NCBI GenBank assembly: GCA_016782425.1
Contig: JADHYN010000003.1
Location: forward strand, 1 to 36,820
DNA: 36,820 bases
Reading direction: 5' to 3'
From: Candidatus Omnitrophota bacterium
Lineage (GTDB): Bacteria; Omnitrophota; Gorgyraeia; JABMRN01; RBG-13-46-9
Within the stretch, counting starts at the first letter, position 1. Each line of letters begins with the position of its first letter. Below are positions 30,672-36,820 of this stretch, in pieces. The notes under the pieces were generated by a model, which was given only the letters and a program-made list of their open reading frames with translations, made no database searches and was not told the origin of the DNA. The translations under genes were made by a program, and so were the position numbers.

Positions 30672-31037
30672 TTAAGCGTTTTGCCTGGTATATTCGAGGA
30701 GGACTTTCCTGTCTTTGGCGGATATATTATCGAAAAATATGGCCACGTCGTAATGTACGATCTTTCCATCTACTATGACGGGATGTTCCCTGACCACAAC
30801 CCCGTCAGTCTCAATTTTTACAGGTTTCGGCTCACCGGAGGTATCCTTTTTCGTCTTGGGCACTATGAGGATGACCTTTGTCCTAGACATCAGCGGTATT
30901 TCCTTTTCCACTTTGCAATATATTCCGGAAGCGCTTATGTCAAGGCTTTTTGTTATTATCTCGATATCTCCGGATTTAACCTTTAACGATACATTCTCGT
31001 CTTTTAGCCTCGGATATTTTCTTTTTTCTTTAGACAT
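30672..31037 (-). CDS. PilZ domain protein
   Basis: 121 aa, a single PilZ domain: KRKYPRL (RxxxR) and DISASG (DxSxxG) are intact. A GGGGGAAA ribosome site precedes ATG 31037. It lies between the HIT gene and the membrane-anchored PilZ gene; the two adjacent PilZ genes differ in sequence, so they are not a recent duplication. Confidence 0.92.
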   Translation of the reverse strand: MSKEKRKYPRLKDENVSLKVKSGDIEIITKSLDISASGIYCKVEKEIPLMSRTKVILIVPKTKKDTSGEPKPVKIETDGVVVREHPVIVDGKIVHYDVAIFFDNISAKDRKVLLEYTRQNA

Positions 31038-31051
31038 GACTTTCCCCCGTT

Positions 31052-31402
31052 TTATCCTGGCGGCCAGGCAAATTTTCTGCCGCCCAGAAGATGCAGATGC
31101 AAGTGAAACACCTCCTGCCCCGCGTCTTTATTACAATTGATGACCAACCTGTAACCGGAAGATTCAATATTCTTCTCCCGCGCAAGTTTGGTCGCAATAA
31201 AAAATAGTTTACCAATAAGAGCGTTATCGCCTTTACCCACTTGGGAGATGCGCTCAATATGCTTGCGGGGTATTATGACGATATGAACTGGGGCACGCGG
31301 GTTTATGTCCTCAAAAGCAACGGCGTCTGGATCTTGGTATACTATTTTGGACTCAATTTCGTCTTTTGCTATCTTGCAGAATATACAATCCCCCATACCC
31401 AT
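31052..31402 (-). CDS. HIT family (HINT-type) nucleotide hydrolase
   Basis: 116 aa. CIFCKIA at the N-terminus (zinc-binding Cys pair), FEDINPRAPVHIVIIPRKH in the middle and the histidine triad HLHLHLLGG (HxHxHxx) near the C-terminus. HINT proteins hydrolyse adenosine phosphoramidates and similar AMP-lysine compounds. An internal ATG two codons later is an equally possible start, since neither has a clear ribosome site. Confidence 0.95.
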   Translation of the reverse strand: MGMGDCIFCKIAKDEIESKIVYQDPDAVAFEDINPRAPVHIVIIPRKHIERISQVGKGDNALIGKLFFIATKLAREKNIESSGYRLVINCNKDAGQEVFHLHLHLLGGRKFAWPPG

Positions 31403-31436
31403 ATAAGTATAATAATAAACGGCCCCGATTGCAATG

Positions 31437-31691
31437 TTATTTTGTGACTTTATTTACCAAAGACCCGATGCCTTCTATCTCGATCTTTACGGTATCGCCG
31501 AGGGCCATCTGCCCTACTCCGGGAGGCGTACCGGTAGCAATAACATCTCCTGGCAGAAGCGTCATAATGCCTGATACGAAGCTGACAAGTTTTTCAACAG
31601 GGAAAATAAGGTTTTTGGTATTTGAGAATTGTTTAAGTTTGCCGTAGATTGGTTTGTTGGAACCAGGCGGTATAAACCGAACTAATTTCAT
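31437..31691 (-). pseudogene. Fumarylacetoacetate-hydrolase family gene with in-frame internal deletion
   Basis: The 84-aa product joins two separate pieces of an FAH-family enzyme (normally 200-280 aa). Residues 1-19 ([19 protein letters not shown]) are the usual N-terminus. From residue 20 it is the C-terminal end: [19 protein letters not shown], then [16 protein letters not shown] and an [12 protein letters not shown] tail. Missing is the middle with the H-x-x-E, E-x-E and ND-x-x-R segments that hold the metal ion and substrate. So it cannot be a working FAH enzyme. The reading frame is kept across the join near 31632-31640. It is the first gene of the 31.7-27.4 kb run. Confidence 0.85.
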
Positions 31692-31776
31692 TAAAACATC
31701 AGGTATGTATAACGCAGGATAAATAATGCACTATTTGCCTCTTTTAACTTGAAAACCCTATCCAGCAAGGCGGGAA

Positions 31777-32214
31777 TCATTTTTTATCTCCGGACTTTTC
31801 CTCGGATTTTTTCTTGGATTTTTCTTTTTTTGCTTTCTTCCAGCAGCCTTTACCGCAGAAATACTTGCCTTCGCGGTAATACCATAAATTCTTTATACTT
31901 TTTTTGCAAACCGTGCATTCCTTGGGCCTTTCCTGTTTTTGAGATGGGGCTTCTTTTTTTATTTCGGCTTTTCCGTTAGCTTTTTCCGGAGAAGGTTTAG
32001 CGGCCACCGCTTCTGCTGTGGTTTTTTCCTCTTGTGCTGGTTTCGTTTCTGCTGGTTTGACATCCTTGGCTGGGGGTTGAACTTGAGGTTTTAATTCCTT
32101 CGGTTTTTGTTCTTGTTTATCCTGCGGAACTTTCTCGGGGGGAGATAGTTTTTGCGGTTTTTGTTCCTGCGGTTGTTCTTCTTTTTTTTGTTCCTTCTTG
32201 TTTTCTGGATTCAT
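31777..32214 (-). CDS. Low-complexity P/K/E/Q-rich protein with C-terminal zinc-ribbon-like motif
   Basis: 145 aa from ATG 32214. Residues 1-95 are disordered and made almost only of K, E, P, Q and A. Residues about 98-126 hold CTVC...FCGKGCWKK, a CxxC-(about 17)-CxxxC arrangement that fits a small zinc finger of the kind seen in MYM/TRASH-like or DUF2256-like proteins. The tail is a K/E/S-rich run. It has no signal peptide. It starts just 20 nt after the terminator of TIGR04073 copy 2 and has no clear promoter or ribosome site, so its expression is unclear. Function unknown. Confidence 0.7.
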   Translation of the reverse strand: MNPENKKEQKKEEQPQEQKPQKLSPPEKVPQDKQEQKPKELKPQVQPPAKDVKPAETKPAQEEKTTAEAVAAKPSPEKANGKAEIKKEAPSQKQERPKECTVCKKSIKNLWYYREGKYFCGKGCWKKAKKEKSKKKSEEKSGDKK

Positions 32215-32233
32215 GGTTTTGTAGGGGTTAGAC

Positions 32234-32272
32234 AAAAAAGAGGAATAAGCTATCTAGCCACTCCTCTTTTTT
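32234..32272 (-). terminator. Intrinsic terminator after TIGR04073 copy 2
   Basis: AAAAAAGAGGA (minus strand 32272-32262) pairs with TCCTCTTTTTT (32244-32234), with a nested GCTA/TAGC stem in the loop. The A- and T-runs make it work on both strands. Confidence 0.85.
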
Positions 32273-32302
32273 GCGCTTTTTAAAAGAAATCAAACAAAGC
32301 TT

Positions 32303-32623
32303 TTATTCGGTAAATACAAATTCTGGTTCTAAAACAGGCGCGTAGTCTTCCGGAATCGGGAACGGGAATGTAACGGTTTCATATACACCCGCACCGGTTC
32401 TTACGATAGCCATTCCAACGCCCTTTGCCAAGCCTATTGTTAAGCCAGAAAATATATTGTCTTCTACGCTCGTGTCATAAATATTCTTTGGAAGTTCAAC
32501 CCAGCCTGTCAAAATGTTGGCAACGCCGCGAACTAGCTTTTTACCTGGATCTTGTGCGAAGCATGTTGTCGTTAGGCTGAATATTGTTACCAACGCTACA
32601 CAAATTATAATTCCTTTCTTCAT
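32303..32623 (-). CDS. TIGR04073 family exosortase-associated small secreted protein, copy 2
   Basis: 106 aa. Signal peptide at 1-23 (TTTCFAQD). It matches the family consensus better than copy 1: KLVRGVANILTGWVELPK, SGLTIGLAKGVGMAIVRTGAGVYE and FPFPIPEDYAPVL near the end. A perfect AAAGGAGGTGAG ribosome site, a near-consensus promoter and a strong terminator mark it as a highly expressed single-gene unit. Confidence 0.92.
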   Translation of the reverse strand: MKKGIIICVALVTIFSLTTTCFAQDPGKKLVRGVANILTGWVELPKNIYDTSVEDNIFSGLTIGLAKGVGMAIVRTGAGVYETVTFPFPIPEDYAPVLEPEFVFTE

Positions 32624-32669
32624 AGCTATTTCTCACCTCCTTTTCGATTTAAAGCTACTTTGATTATGA

Positions 32670-32698
32670 AGTATAGCACAATAAAATTTCTTTGTCAA
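32670..32698 (-). promoter_or_regulatory. Strong promoter of TIGR04073 copy 2
   Basis: TTGACA (32698-32693), 17-nt spacer, TATACT (32675-32670). Confidence 0.88.
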
Positions 32699-32724
32699 CC
32701 CCGTTAGGAATTATTTCTTTAGTT

Positions 32725-33084
32725 TTATTTTAAATGCTTTTCTACGATTTTTGTTATACGATTCTTGCTTTCCTCGTTCAAATCTACAAATTCGATACCC
32801 GTGTCGTAATGTAGCGCGGCCTTCCCTTTAATGTCACGTTTTTTGACAACCCAAACTACAGTGCCGCTACATTTTATGTTTATGGGGACCCCGTTTTCTA
32901 AGTCGACTTCGAGATCTACCCCTTGAAAAAGTCCCAGATCTTCGTCAAGTATGACGCATATGCCGCCTGCCCCGATGTTTTCGGTGTGCGTAGAGATTGC
33001 TTTTCCGCTTTCCTTTTTCCCGATGTAGATAAGGCACTTATAGGACACCCTCGGAAATTTTCTTCGATTAATGCCACTCCACAT
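32725..33084 (-). CDS. PilZ domain protein
   Basis: 119 aa, a single PilZ domain. NRRKFPRV holds RxxxR; the second motif reads ENIGAGG, i.e. N-x-G-x-x-G, with glycine in place of the usual serine. c-di-GMP binding is therefore likely but less certain than for the other copies. Its own promoter faces the gspA promoter. Confidence 0.9.
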   Translation of the reverse strand: MWSGINRRKFPRVSYKCLIYIGKKESGKAISTHTENIGAGGICVILDEDLGLFQGVDLEVDLENGVPINIKCSGTVVWVVKKRDIKGKAALHYDTGIEFVDLNEESKNRITKIVEKHLK

Positions 33085-33120
33085 AATCCTCGCGTTTCCT
33101 TTCCTTTATAATTCAAGATA

Positions 33121-33149
33121 AGTATATACACATAATCTGAATAATGCAA
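33121..33149 (-). promoter_or_regulatory. Promoter of the 32725 PilZ gene
   Basis: TTGCAT (33149-33144), 17-nt spacer, TATACT (33126-33121), about 37 nt before the start codon. Confidence 0.8.
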
Positions 33150-33167
33150 GTGAATTTTTATTTTAGC

Positions 33168-33196
33168 TTTACAAACAAGCTGTTTATTACTATAAT
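33168..33196 (+). promoter_or_regulatory. Promoter of gspA-gspB
   Basis: TTTACA (33168-33173), 17-nt spacer, TATAAT (33191-33196). It is divergent from the PilZ promoter with 18 nt between the -35 boxes. Confidence 0.88.
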
Positions 33197-33237
33197 AAAT
33201 GCAAATCAGGAAAAGTAGGAGCACCTTTTAATTAGCC

Positions 33238-34062
33238 ATGTATCGCACATTTTACGGTTTAAAAGAAAATCCTTTCAATGTAACAAGCGATCCAAATTTT
33301 CTTTATCTCGGCAGGACCCACAGGGAAGCCCTGTCTTACCTTCTATACGGAATAAGAGAGAGAAAAGGCTTCTTGGAGATTACGGGTGAGGTTGGTGCGG
33401 GAAAGACGACGCTGTGCAAGGCTCTTTTAAACCAGCTCGAGAATACCGCAAAAACAGCCTTCATTTTAAACTCCGCCCTATCTGAATTACAGCTTCTGGA
33501 AGCGATCGTTGAGGATTTCGGCATGCAGCCCGTGCGAAGGACAAAAATTTCGCTTCTACGACAACTGAACAATTTTCTCCTGGAAGAGCTGAGAAAAAAA
33601 TCTAATGTAGTTCTCATTCTTGACGAAGCCCAAAATATGAAACTTCCCACGCTGGAGGGCGTCAGGCTTCTTTCCAACCTGGAAACGGACAAGGAAAAAC
33701 TCTTTCAGATCGTGCTGGTCGGCCAGCCCGAGCTTCGGCGAAAGCTTAATTCTCCATCATTATTGCAGTTGCGCCAGCGGATAGGAGTGAGGTTTCATAT
33801 GAACCCCTTGGATAGAGACGAAATAGACAAATACATATATCATCGGCTCGAGGTTGCCGGTTCCCCAGGCGATATAGATTTTGAGGATAATGCGCTTGAT
33901 AAAATATTTGAGTATTCCAGAGGAATACCGCGTCTCATTAATCTCGTATGCGATAAAGCGCTGCTTTCGGGATTTGTTTTGGAGACGAAAATTATAAGTG
34001 GCGAAATAGTGGATAAAAGCATTTTTGAAATAGAGGGCAAGGCCGTAGAGATGAAGGTATGA
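33238..34062 (+). CDS. ExeA/GspA-type AAA ATPase
   Basis: 274 aa. MYRTFYGLKENPFNVTSDP is the typical start of the ExeA family. Walker A GEVGAGKTT (about 49-57), Walker B VVLILDEAQN (about 122-131), sensor-like LVGQPELRRKL and the 'SRGIPRLINLVCDKALL' C-terminal helix region. ExeA with ExeB inserts the type II secretin through the cell wall. This copy lacks the membrane helix and peptidoglycan-binding domain of full-size ExeA (about 550 aa), so it is the short, cytosolic type found with pilus or export systems. It overlaps gspB by 4 nt. Confidence 0.92.
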   Translation: MYRTFYGLKENPFNVTSDPNFLYLGRTHREALSYLLYGIRERKGFLEITGEVGAGKTTLCKALLNQLENTAKTAFILNSALSELQLLEAIVEDFGMQPVRRTKISLLRQLNNFLLEELRKKSNVVLILDEAQNMKLPTLEGVRLLSNLETDKEKLFQIVLVGQPELRRKLNSPSLLQLRQRIGVRFHMNPLDRDEIDKYIYHRLEVAGSPGDIDFEDNALDKIFEYSRGIPRLINLVCDKALLSGFVLETKIISGEIVDKSIFEIEGKAVEMKV

Positions 34063-34622
34063 GCATTATTGCCGACGCGCTTAAAAAAGCACAGAGGTTT
34101 TCCCAGAAAAAGGACCAAGAACCAGCAAAATCCGCATCAGGCGAGGCGGAAAACAAAGAACCGGAAAAAAAGAAACGCTCCCCCGCTTTTTACGTTTTTA
34201 CGGGTTCGACAGCGGTCGTTCTCTCGATTCTTTCGATTGTCTTAATGTTTCGTTTTTTTGGCCAGGACTTGCTGGCCAATATTAAAGGTAGATCCGGTCC
34301 GGTCGATAATCCAGCGACCTCGGTCGTAAAAATCGAAAAACCACTTCATATCGTAGAAACGCCCGCAATCGGCGCCGTTAAAGAAAAAAAATTGGTTCCC
34401 AAAAAAGTGCCCACTTCTCGATCTATTTCAACTTATGAGCTTAACAAGGCGGTAAAGTTAAACGGCATCATGTACACGCCGGAAAGGCCGCTCGCTGTCA
34501 TAAACAACAACATATGGGGCGAGGGGGACGAGATAGGTAAATTTAAGATAGTGGAGATCCGGAAAGATTTTGTCAAAGTTGCAGCAAACGGTCAGGAATT
34601 CGTTATAAGACTGAAGCGTTAA
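34059..34622 (+). CDS. GspB-like membrane protein
   Basis: 187 aa. MSIIADALKKAQRFSQKK is the hallmark start (MSxIxDALKKAQ-R) of the general secretion protein B family. A helix lies at about 44-66; a P/K-rich linker crosses the periplasm. The C-terminal part (LNGIMYTPERPLAVINNNIWGEGD, then IRKDFVKVAANGQEFVIRL) is a small PilP/GspC-like beta domain. Together with the ATPase before it, it probably forms an ExeAB-like pair. Its 3' end overlaps the convergent ybgC gene by 20 nt. Confidence 0.9.
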   Translation: MSIIADALKKAQRFSQKKDQEPAKSASGEAENKEPEKKKRSPAFYVFTGSTAVVLSILSIVLMFRFFGQDLLANIKGRSGPVDNPATSVVKIEKPLHIVETPAIGAVKEKKLVPKKVPTSRSISTYELNKAVKLNGIMYTPERPLAVINNNIWGEGDEIGKFKIVEIRKDFVKVAANGQEFVIRLKR

Positions 34623-35022
34623 GAATCTCTTTTGCCCTCTCTGGGATTTTGATGGGTTTACCTTTTTCATCCGTAAATACGTGATCGGTTCCCCCCGTAG
34701 CAACCAGGGTTGACTGCCTGTAAACCATATAGGTAAAAGAAAGGCTCGTATTTTTCACGTTTGTGATCTCGCTTTCAACGTGAAGCATGTCATCATATGT
34801 TGCCGGCGCTTTGTAAGTACATTTGGCACTTACGACCATTAGTCTGATTCCCTCTTTTTCCAATTCCGTGTAAAGCAAACCTATGCGTCTAAAGTGTTCG
34901 GTCCTTGCGACCTCAAACCAGGTAAAATAATCGCCGTAGTATGCAACACCCATGCGATCGGTCTCTGCGTACCGAACCCTTATTGCCGTCTTGTGCATTT
35001 TTGAACTTCTTGCCGTTGTCAT
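34603..35022 (-). CDS. YbgC/FadM family acyl-CoA thioesterase (4HBT)
   Basis: 139 aa from ATG 35022, which overlaps the GNAT stop by 4 nt; ATG 34998 (131 aa, starting MHKTAI) is closer to the usual family start. Hot-dog fold: VRYAETDRMGVAYYGDYFTWFEVART has the conserved Asp (D of ETDRMG) that activates water in 4-hydroxybenzoyl-CoA thioesterase relatives. It hydrolyses acyl-CoA esters; in E. coli YbgC is linked to the Tol-Pal genes, which are not seen here. Last gene of the aroB operon. Confidence 0.93.
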   Translation of the reverse strand: MTTARSSKMHKTAIRVRYAETDRMGVAYYGDYFTWFEVARTEHFRRIGLLYTELEKEGIRLMVVSAKCTYKAPATYDDMLHVESEITNVKNTSLSFTYMVYRQSTLVATGGTDHVFTDEKGKPIKIPERAKEILNASVL

Positions 35023-35474
35023 AACTTCAAAACAAACTTGTGTATGTGGAAGCCGCTGACCTCCAGGTCCTCTTTTTCCTTGAACCCCATTTTCTTGCAT
35101 AGATTCATTGCTCCGAGCATTCTGTCGGTTGCCCTGAAGATCGCCTGTTTGTACCCTTTCGATCTGCAAAACTCTATGGCCCTTACTAGAAGCATAGTTC
35201 CCAGGCCCTTTTTTCTATGATTCTCGTCGACGAATAGCCTCCGTATCAATACGTTTTCACCCGTCTCCTTTTTCACCCCTACAGTTCCCACGATCTTATT
35301 TCCTTTTTCGATTACAAAAAAGGCATTACCTTTTCCGCTGTAAGTACCGGATACGTCGTTTATGTCAGTATCTTTATAGGCTGACCGGTCGAACGGATAT
35401 TCCTTTTCCAATATCGACAGGATAAAATTTTTTACTTCAAGACTGTCCTGGGCGTCATATTCCCTGACTTCCAT
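35019..35474 (-). CDS. GNAT family N-acetyltransferase
   Basis: 151 aa from ATG 35474 (GGGGGG 6 nt upstream; longer readings overlap yjbQ). The acetyl-CoA loop is visible as FVDENHRKKGLGTMLLVRAIEFC (R-x-x-G-x-G/A pattern: RKKGLG). NAFFVIEKGNKIVGTVGV and 'CKKMGFKEKEDL' complete the fold. Substrate unknown. Overlaps ybgC by 4 nt. Confidence 0.92.
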   Translation of the reverse strand: MEVREYDAQDSLEVKNFILSILEKEYPFDRSAYKDTDINDVSGTYSGKGNAFFVIEKGNKIVGTVGVKKETGENVLIRRLFVDENHRKKGLGTMLLVRAIEFCRSKGYKQAIFRATDRMLGAMNLCKKMGFKEKEDLEVSGFHIHKFVLKL

Positions 35475-35488
35475 ATCAATCCCCCCAT

Positions 35489-35887
35489 TTAATCTTTTGT
35501 TACTTTTAAAAATACCTTTCTTTTTCTCGGGCCGTCGAATTCGCAGAAATATATACCCTGCCACGTACCCAGAAAAAGAGCACCGTCTTTTACTAGGATT
35601 GTTTCCGAATTGCCTATCAGGCTTGCCTTGATGTGCGCCGGCGAATTCCCTTCCATATGAGCGTAGGAGACGTTCTCCGGAACAATTCTATCAAGCCCAT
35701 CGATGATATCGCTCCTTACGCTGGGATCGGCGTTTTCGTTGATGGTTACACCAGCGGTTGTGTGCGGAACAAATACGGTTAAGATCCCCGCCTTTACGGA
35801 AGATGCTTTTACGACTTTTTCAACTTGCGCCGTTATGTCAATAAACGCGGTTTTTCCCGGCGTCGAAAGATGGAATTCTTTTATCAT
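35489..35887 (-). CDS. YjbQ/UPF0047 family protein, copy 2
   Basis: 132 aa. VFVPHTTAGVTINENADPSVRSD is the most conserved family block, followed by HIKASLIGNSETILVKDGALFLGTWQGIYFCEFDGPRKRKVFLKV. It is nearer to the family consensus than copy 1 at 5704-6123, which has [15 protein letters not shown] in the same place. Its ATG overlaps the aroB stop by 4 nt, so it is translated with a shikimate-pathway enzyme. Role uncertain. Confidence 0.95.
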   Translation of the reverse strand: MIKEFHLSTPGKTAFIDITAQVEKVVKASSVKAGILTVFVPHTTAGVTINENADPSVRSDIIDGLDRIVPENVSYAHMEGNSPAHIKASLIGNSETILVKDGALFLGTWQGIYFCEFDGPRKRKVFLKVTKD

Positions 35888-36820
35888 ACTCTTGTGTTTT
35901 CGATGGTTTCTTTTATCAGGACATCGGGCACCTTGTCGACGATTTTAACGTGGCCGATTCCCTCCGGAAGAATAAACCTGTTGACACCGTATATGAATTT
36001 TTTATCGTAAGAGAGGGCATTCAGAATATTCTTAAGTCTTATATGTTTTAGTTTCGTTTTAGGCACCACTCGCCGGATGAGCGAACATATTTTTTCATAG
36101 TCTCTTTTTTTGATCATTTTACGCTTCAATGCGATTCGACTTGCCATGACCATTCCCAAGGCAACTGCCTCGCCGTGCATTACCGACCTGGAATAGCACG
36201 AAGCCGCTTCTATGGCATGTCCCAGTGTGTGACCGAAATTCAGAATCGCGCGCAGGTCCTTAGTATCCAATTCGTCCTTTTCCACGACCCTCGCTTTTAT
36301 GAAACAGGATTTAAAAACAATATATTCCAACGTCTTCGCGTTAAGCTTCAATATACTCTTTATGTTTTTTTCTAAAAACGAAAAAAGTTTTTTGTCTTTT
36401 ATAATCCCGTACTTGACGACTTCGGCAAGTCCATTTCGCAGTTCTCTTTCCGGAAGCGTCTTTAAAAAAACGAGATCGCAGATGACCATTTTCGGCTGGT
36501 AAAAATTCCCGACGATATTTTTCGCTTCTTTTATGTCGATGGCTACCTTCCCGCCGATAGCCGAATCTACTTGCGCAAGGAGCGTTGTGGGTATTTGTAT
36601 GTATGGCACGCCCCTCCGGTAGGCACTTGCGACAAATCCCGTAAGGTCACCCGTTACCCCACCGCCGAAGGCGAAGACAAACGGTTTTACTTTTTTTGCA
36701 AAACGCGCAAGCCTCCTTATAGTTTTTATATATACCGGGAAGGATTTCGCCCTTTCGGAATCAGGGATCTCGTAAAAAAGTATTTTTTTACCGAGGGGTT
36801 TAAGGGCTTTCTTAAGCTTG
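35884..36820 (-). CDS. aroB: 3-dehydroquinate synthase, N-terminus beyond window
   Basis: The frame is open to the right edge, with 311 codons present; roughly the first 50 residues are missing. NAD-binding block FGGGVTGDLTGFVASAYRRGVP, then PTTLLAQVDSAIGGKVAID, KNIVGNFYQP, the metal-binding region RAILNFGHTLGHAIE and MHGEAVALGM. All catalytic landmarks of AroB are intact. It converts DAHP to 3-dehydroquinate in aromatic amino-acid synthesis. A GTG at 36609 is internal, not a start. First visible gene of the aroB-yjbQ-GNAT-ybgC operon. Confidence 0.96.
   Translation of the reverse strand, partial: KLKKALKPLGKKILFYEIPDSERAKSFPVYIKTIRRLARFAKKVKPFVFAFGGGVTGDLTGFVASAYRRGVPYIQIPTTLLAQVDSAIGGKVAIDIKEAKNIVGNFYQPKMVICDLVFLKTLPERELRNGLAEVVKYGIIKDKKLFSFLEKNIKSILKLNAKTLEYIVFKSCFIKARVVEKDELDTKDLRAILNFGHTLGHAIEAASCYSRSVMHGEAVALGMVMASRIALKRKMIKKRDYEKICSLIRRVVPKTKLKHIRLKNILNALSYDKKFIYGVNRFILPEGIGHVKIVDKVPDVLIKETIENTRV

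Noticed and set aside
36599-36609. GTG at 36609 as the start of aroB
   Set aside because: The frame upstream encodes the GGGV-GD-GF NAD-binding block, so the GTG is an internal valine.
1-36820. CRISPR arrays, tRNA or rRNA genes, phage or defence islands
   Set aside because: No regularly spaced repeats, no cloverleaf or rRNA-like segments, and no recognisable defence or phage genes were seen on either strand.

Overview
This window is a gene-dense stretch of a bacterial chromosome with no phage, plasmid, tRNA, rRNA or CRISPR content that I can see. Several traits together suggest an uncultured diderm of the PVC/Omnitrophota type: five PilZ proteins, two TIGR04073 (exosortase-associated) proteins, a lone pseudopilin, GspA/GspB-type genes, many tiny lipoproteins and a DUF4416 protein. 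That placement is an inference from gene content. Nearly all genes lie on the minus strand in long, tightly packed operons with repeated 4-nt ATGA start/stop overlaps. Only the pilin, two small secreted proteins and gspA-gspB are on the plus strand.

Layout. 1-3.1 kb: a cut-off DUF1570/peptidase-MA-like protein, small secreted proteins, an Mth938-like protein and a MITE/REPIN-like palindromic element. 3.2-6.6 kb: a pseudopilin, then an operon read from 6.1 down to 3.5 kb (YjbQ, coiled-coil protein, retropepsin-like protease, PP-loop ATPase, DUF4870 membrane protein). 6.6-9.8 kb: a TSUP exporter with two small membrane proteins, a tandem ACT protein, a candidate small RNA and an EamA transporter. 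9.8-15.3 kb: a ParA ATPase fused to a CBM48/AMPK-type glycogen-binding domain, a purQ remnant, purL, and purF with an unusual leader. 15.3-19.5 kb: a PflX-like radical SAM protein, a pentapeptide-repeat/K+-channel fusion, STAS-PilZ, an entericidin-like lipoprotein, an M23 peptidase and an RCK_C membrane protein. 19.5-26.9 kb: corA, yqeY, tatC, tatA, def, panD, a BamE-like lipoprotein, PilZ, a membrane protein with a spermidine-synthase fold, and a radical SAM protein with a Tat-like signal. 27-33.1 kb: TIGR04073 proteins, a degenerate hydrolase, DUF4416, three PilZ proteins, a HIT protein, a deleted FAH gene and a zinc-ribbon protein. 33.2-36.8 kb: gspA-gspB, then the operon aroB, yjbQ, GNAT, ybgC read from the right edge.

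Functionally the window mixes housekeeping (purine synthesis, shikimate pathway, pantothenate, protein export and N-terminal processing) with envelope and c-di-GMP-linked functions. I could read 14 promoters of sigma-70 type (TTGaca-16/18-TAtAcT) and several intrinsic terminators directly.

I found no defence system or other complete new system. The most unusual items are: a free-standing, structured ~135-nt RNA candidate driven back-to-back with an ACT-domain gene; two genes (LOG family and FAH family) that each lost their middle by an in-frame deletion while keeping both ends; a frameshifted purQ tail beside purL; the ParA-CBM48 fusion; and a purF leader whose 23-codon ORF contains a terminator-like hairpin and whose stop overlaps the purF start.
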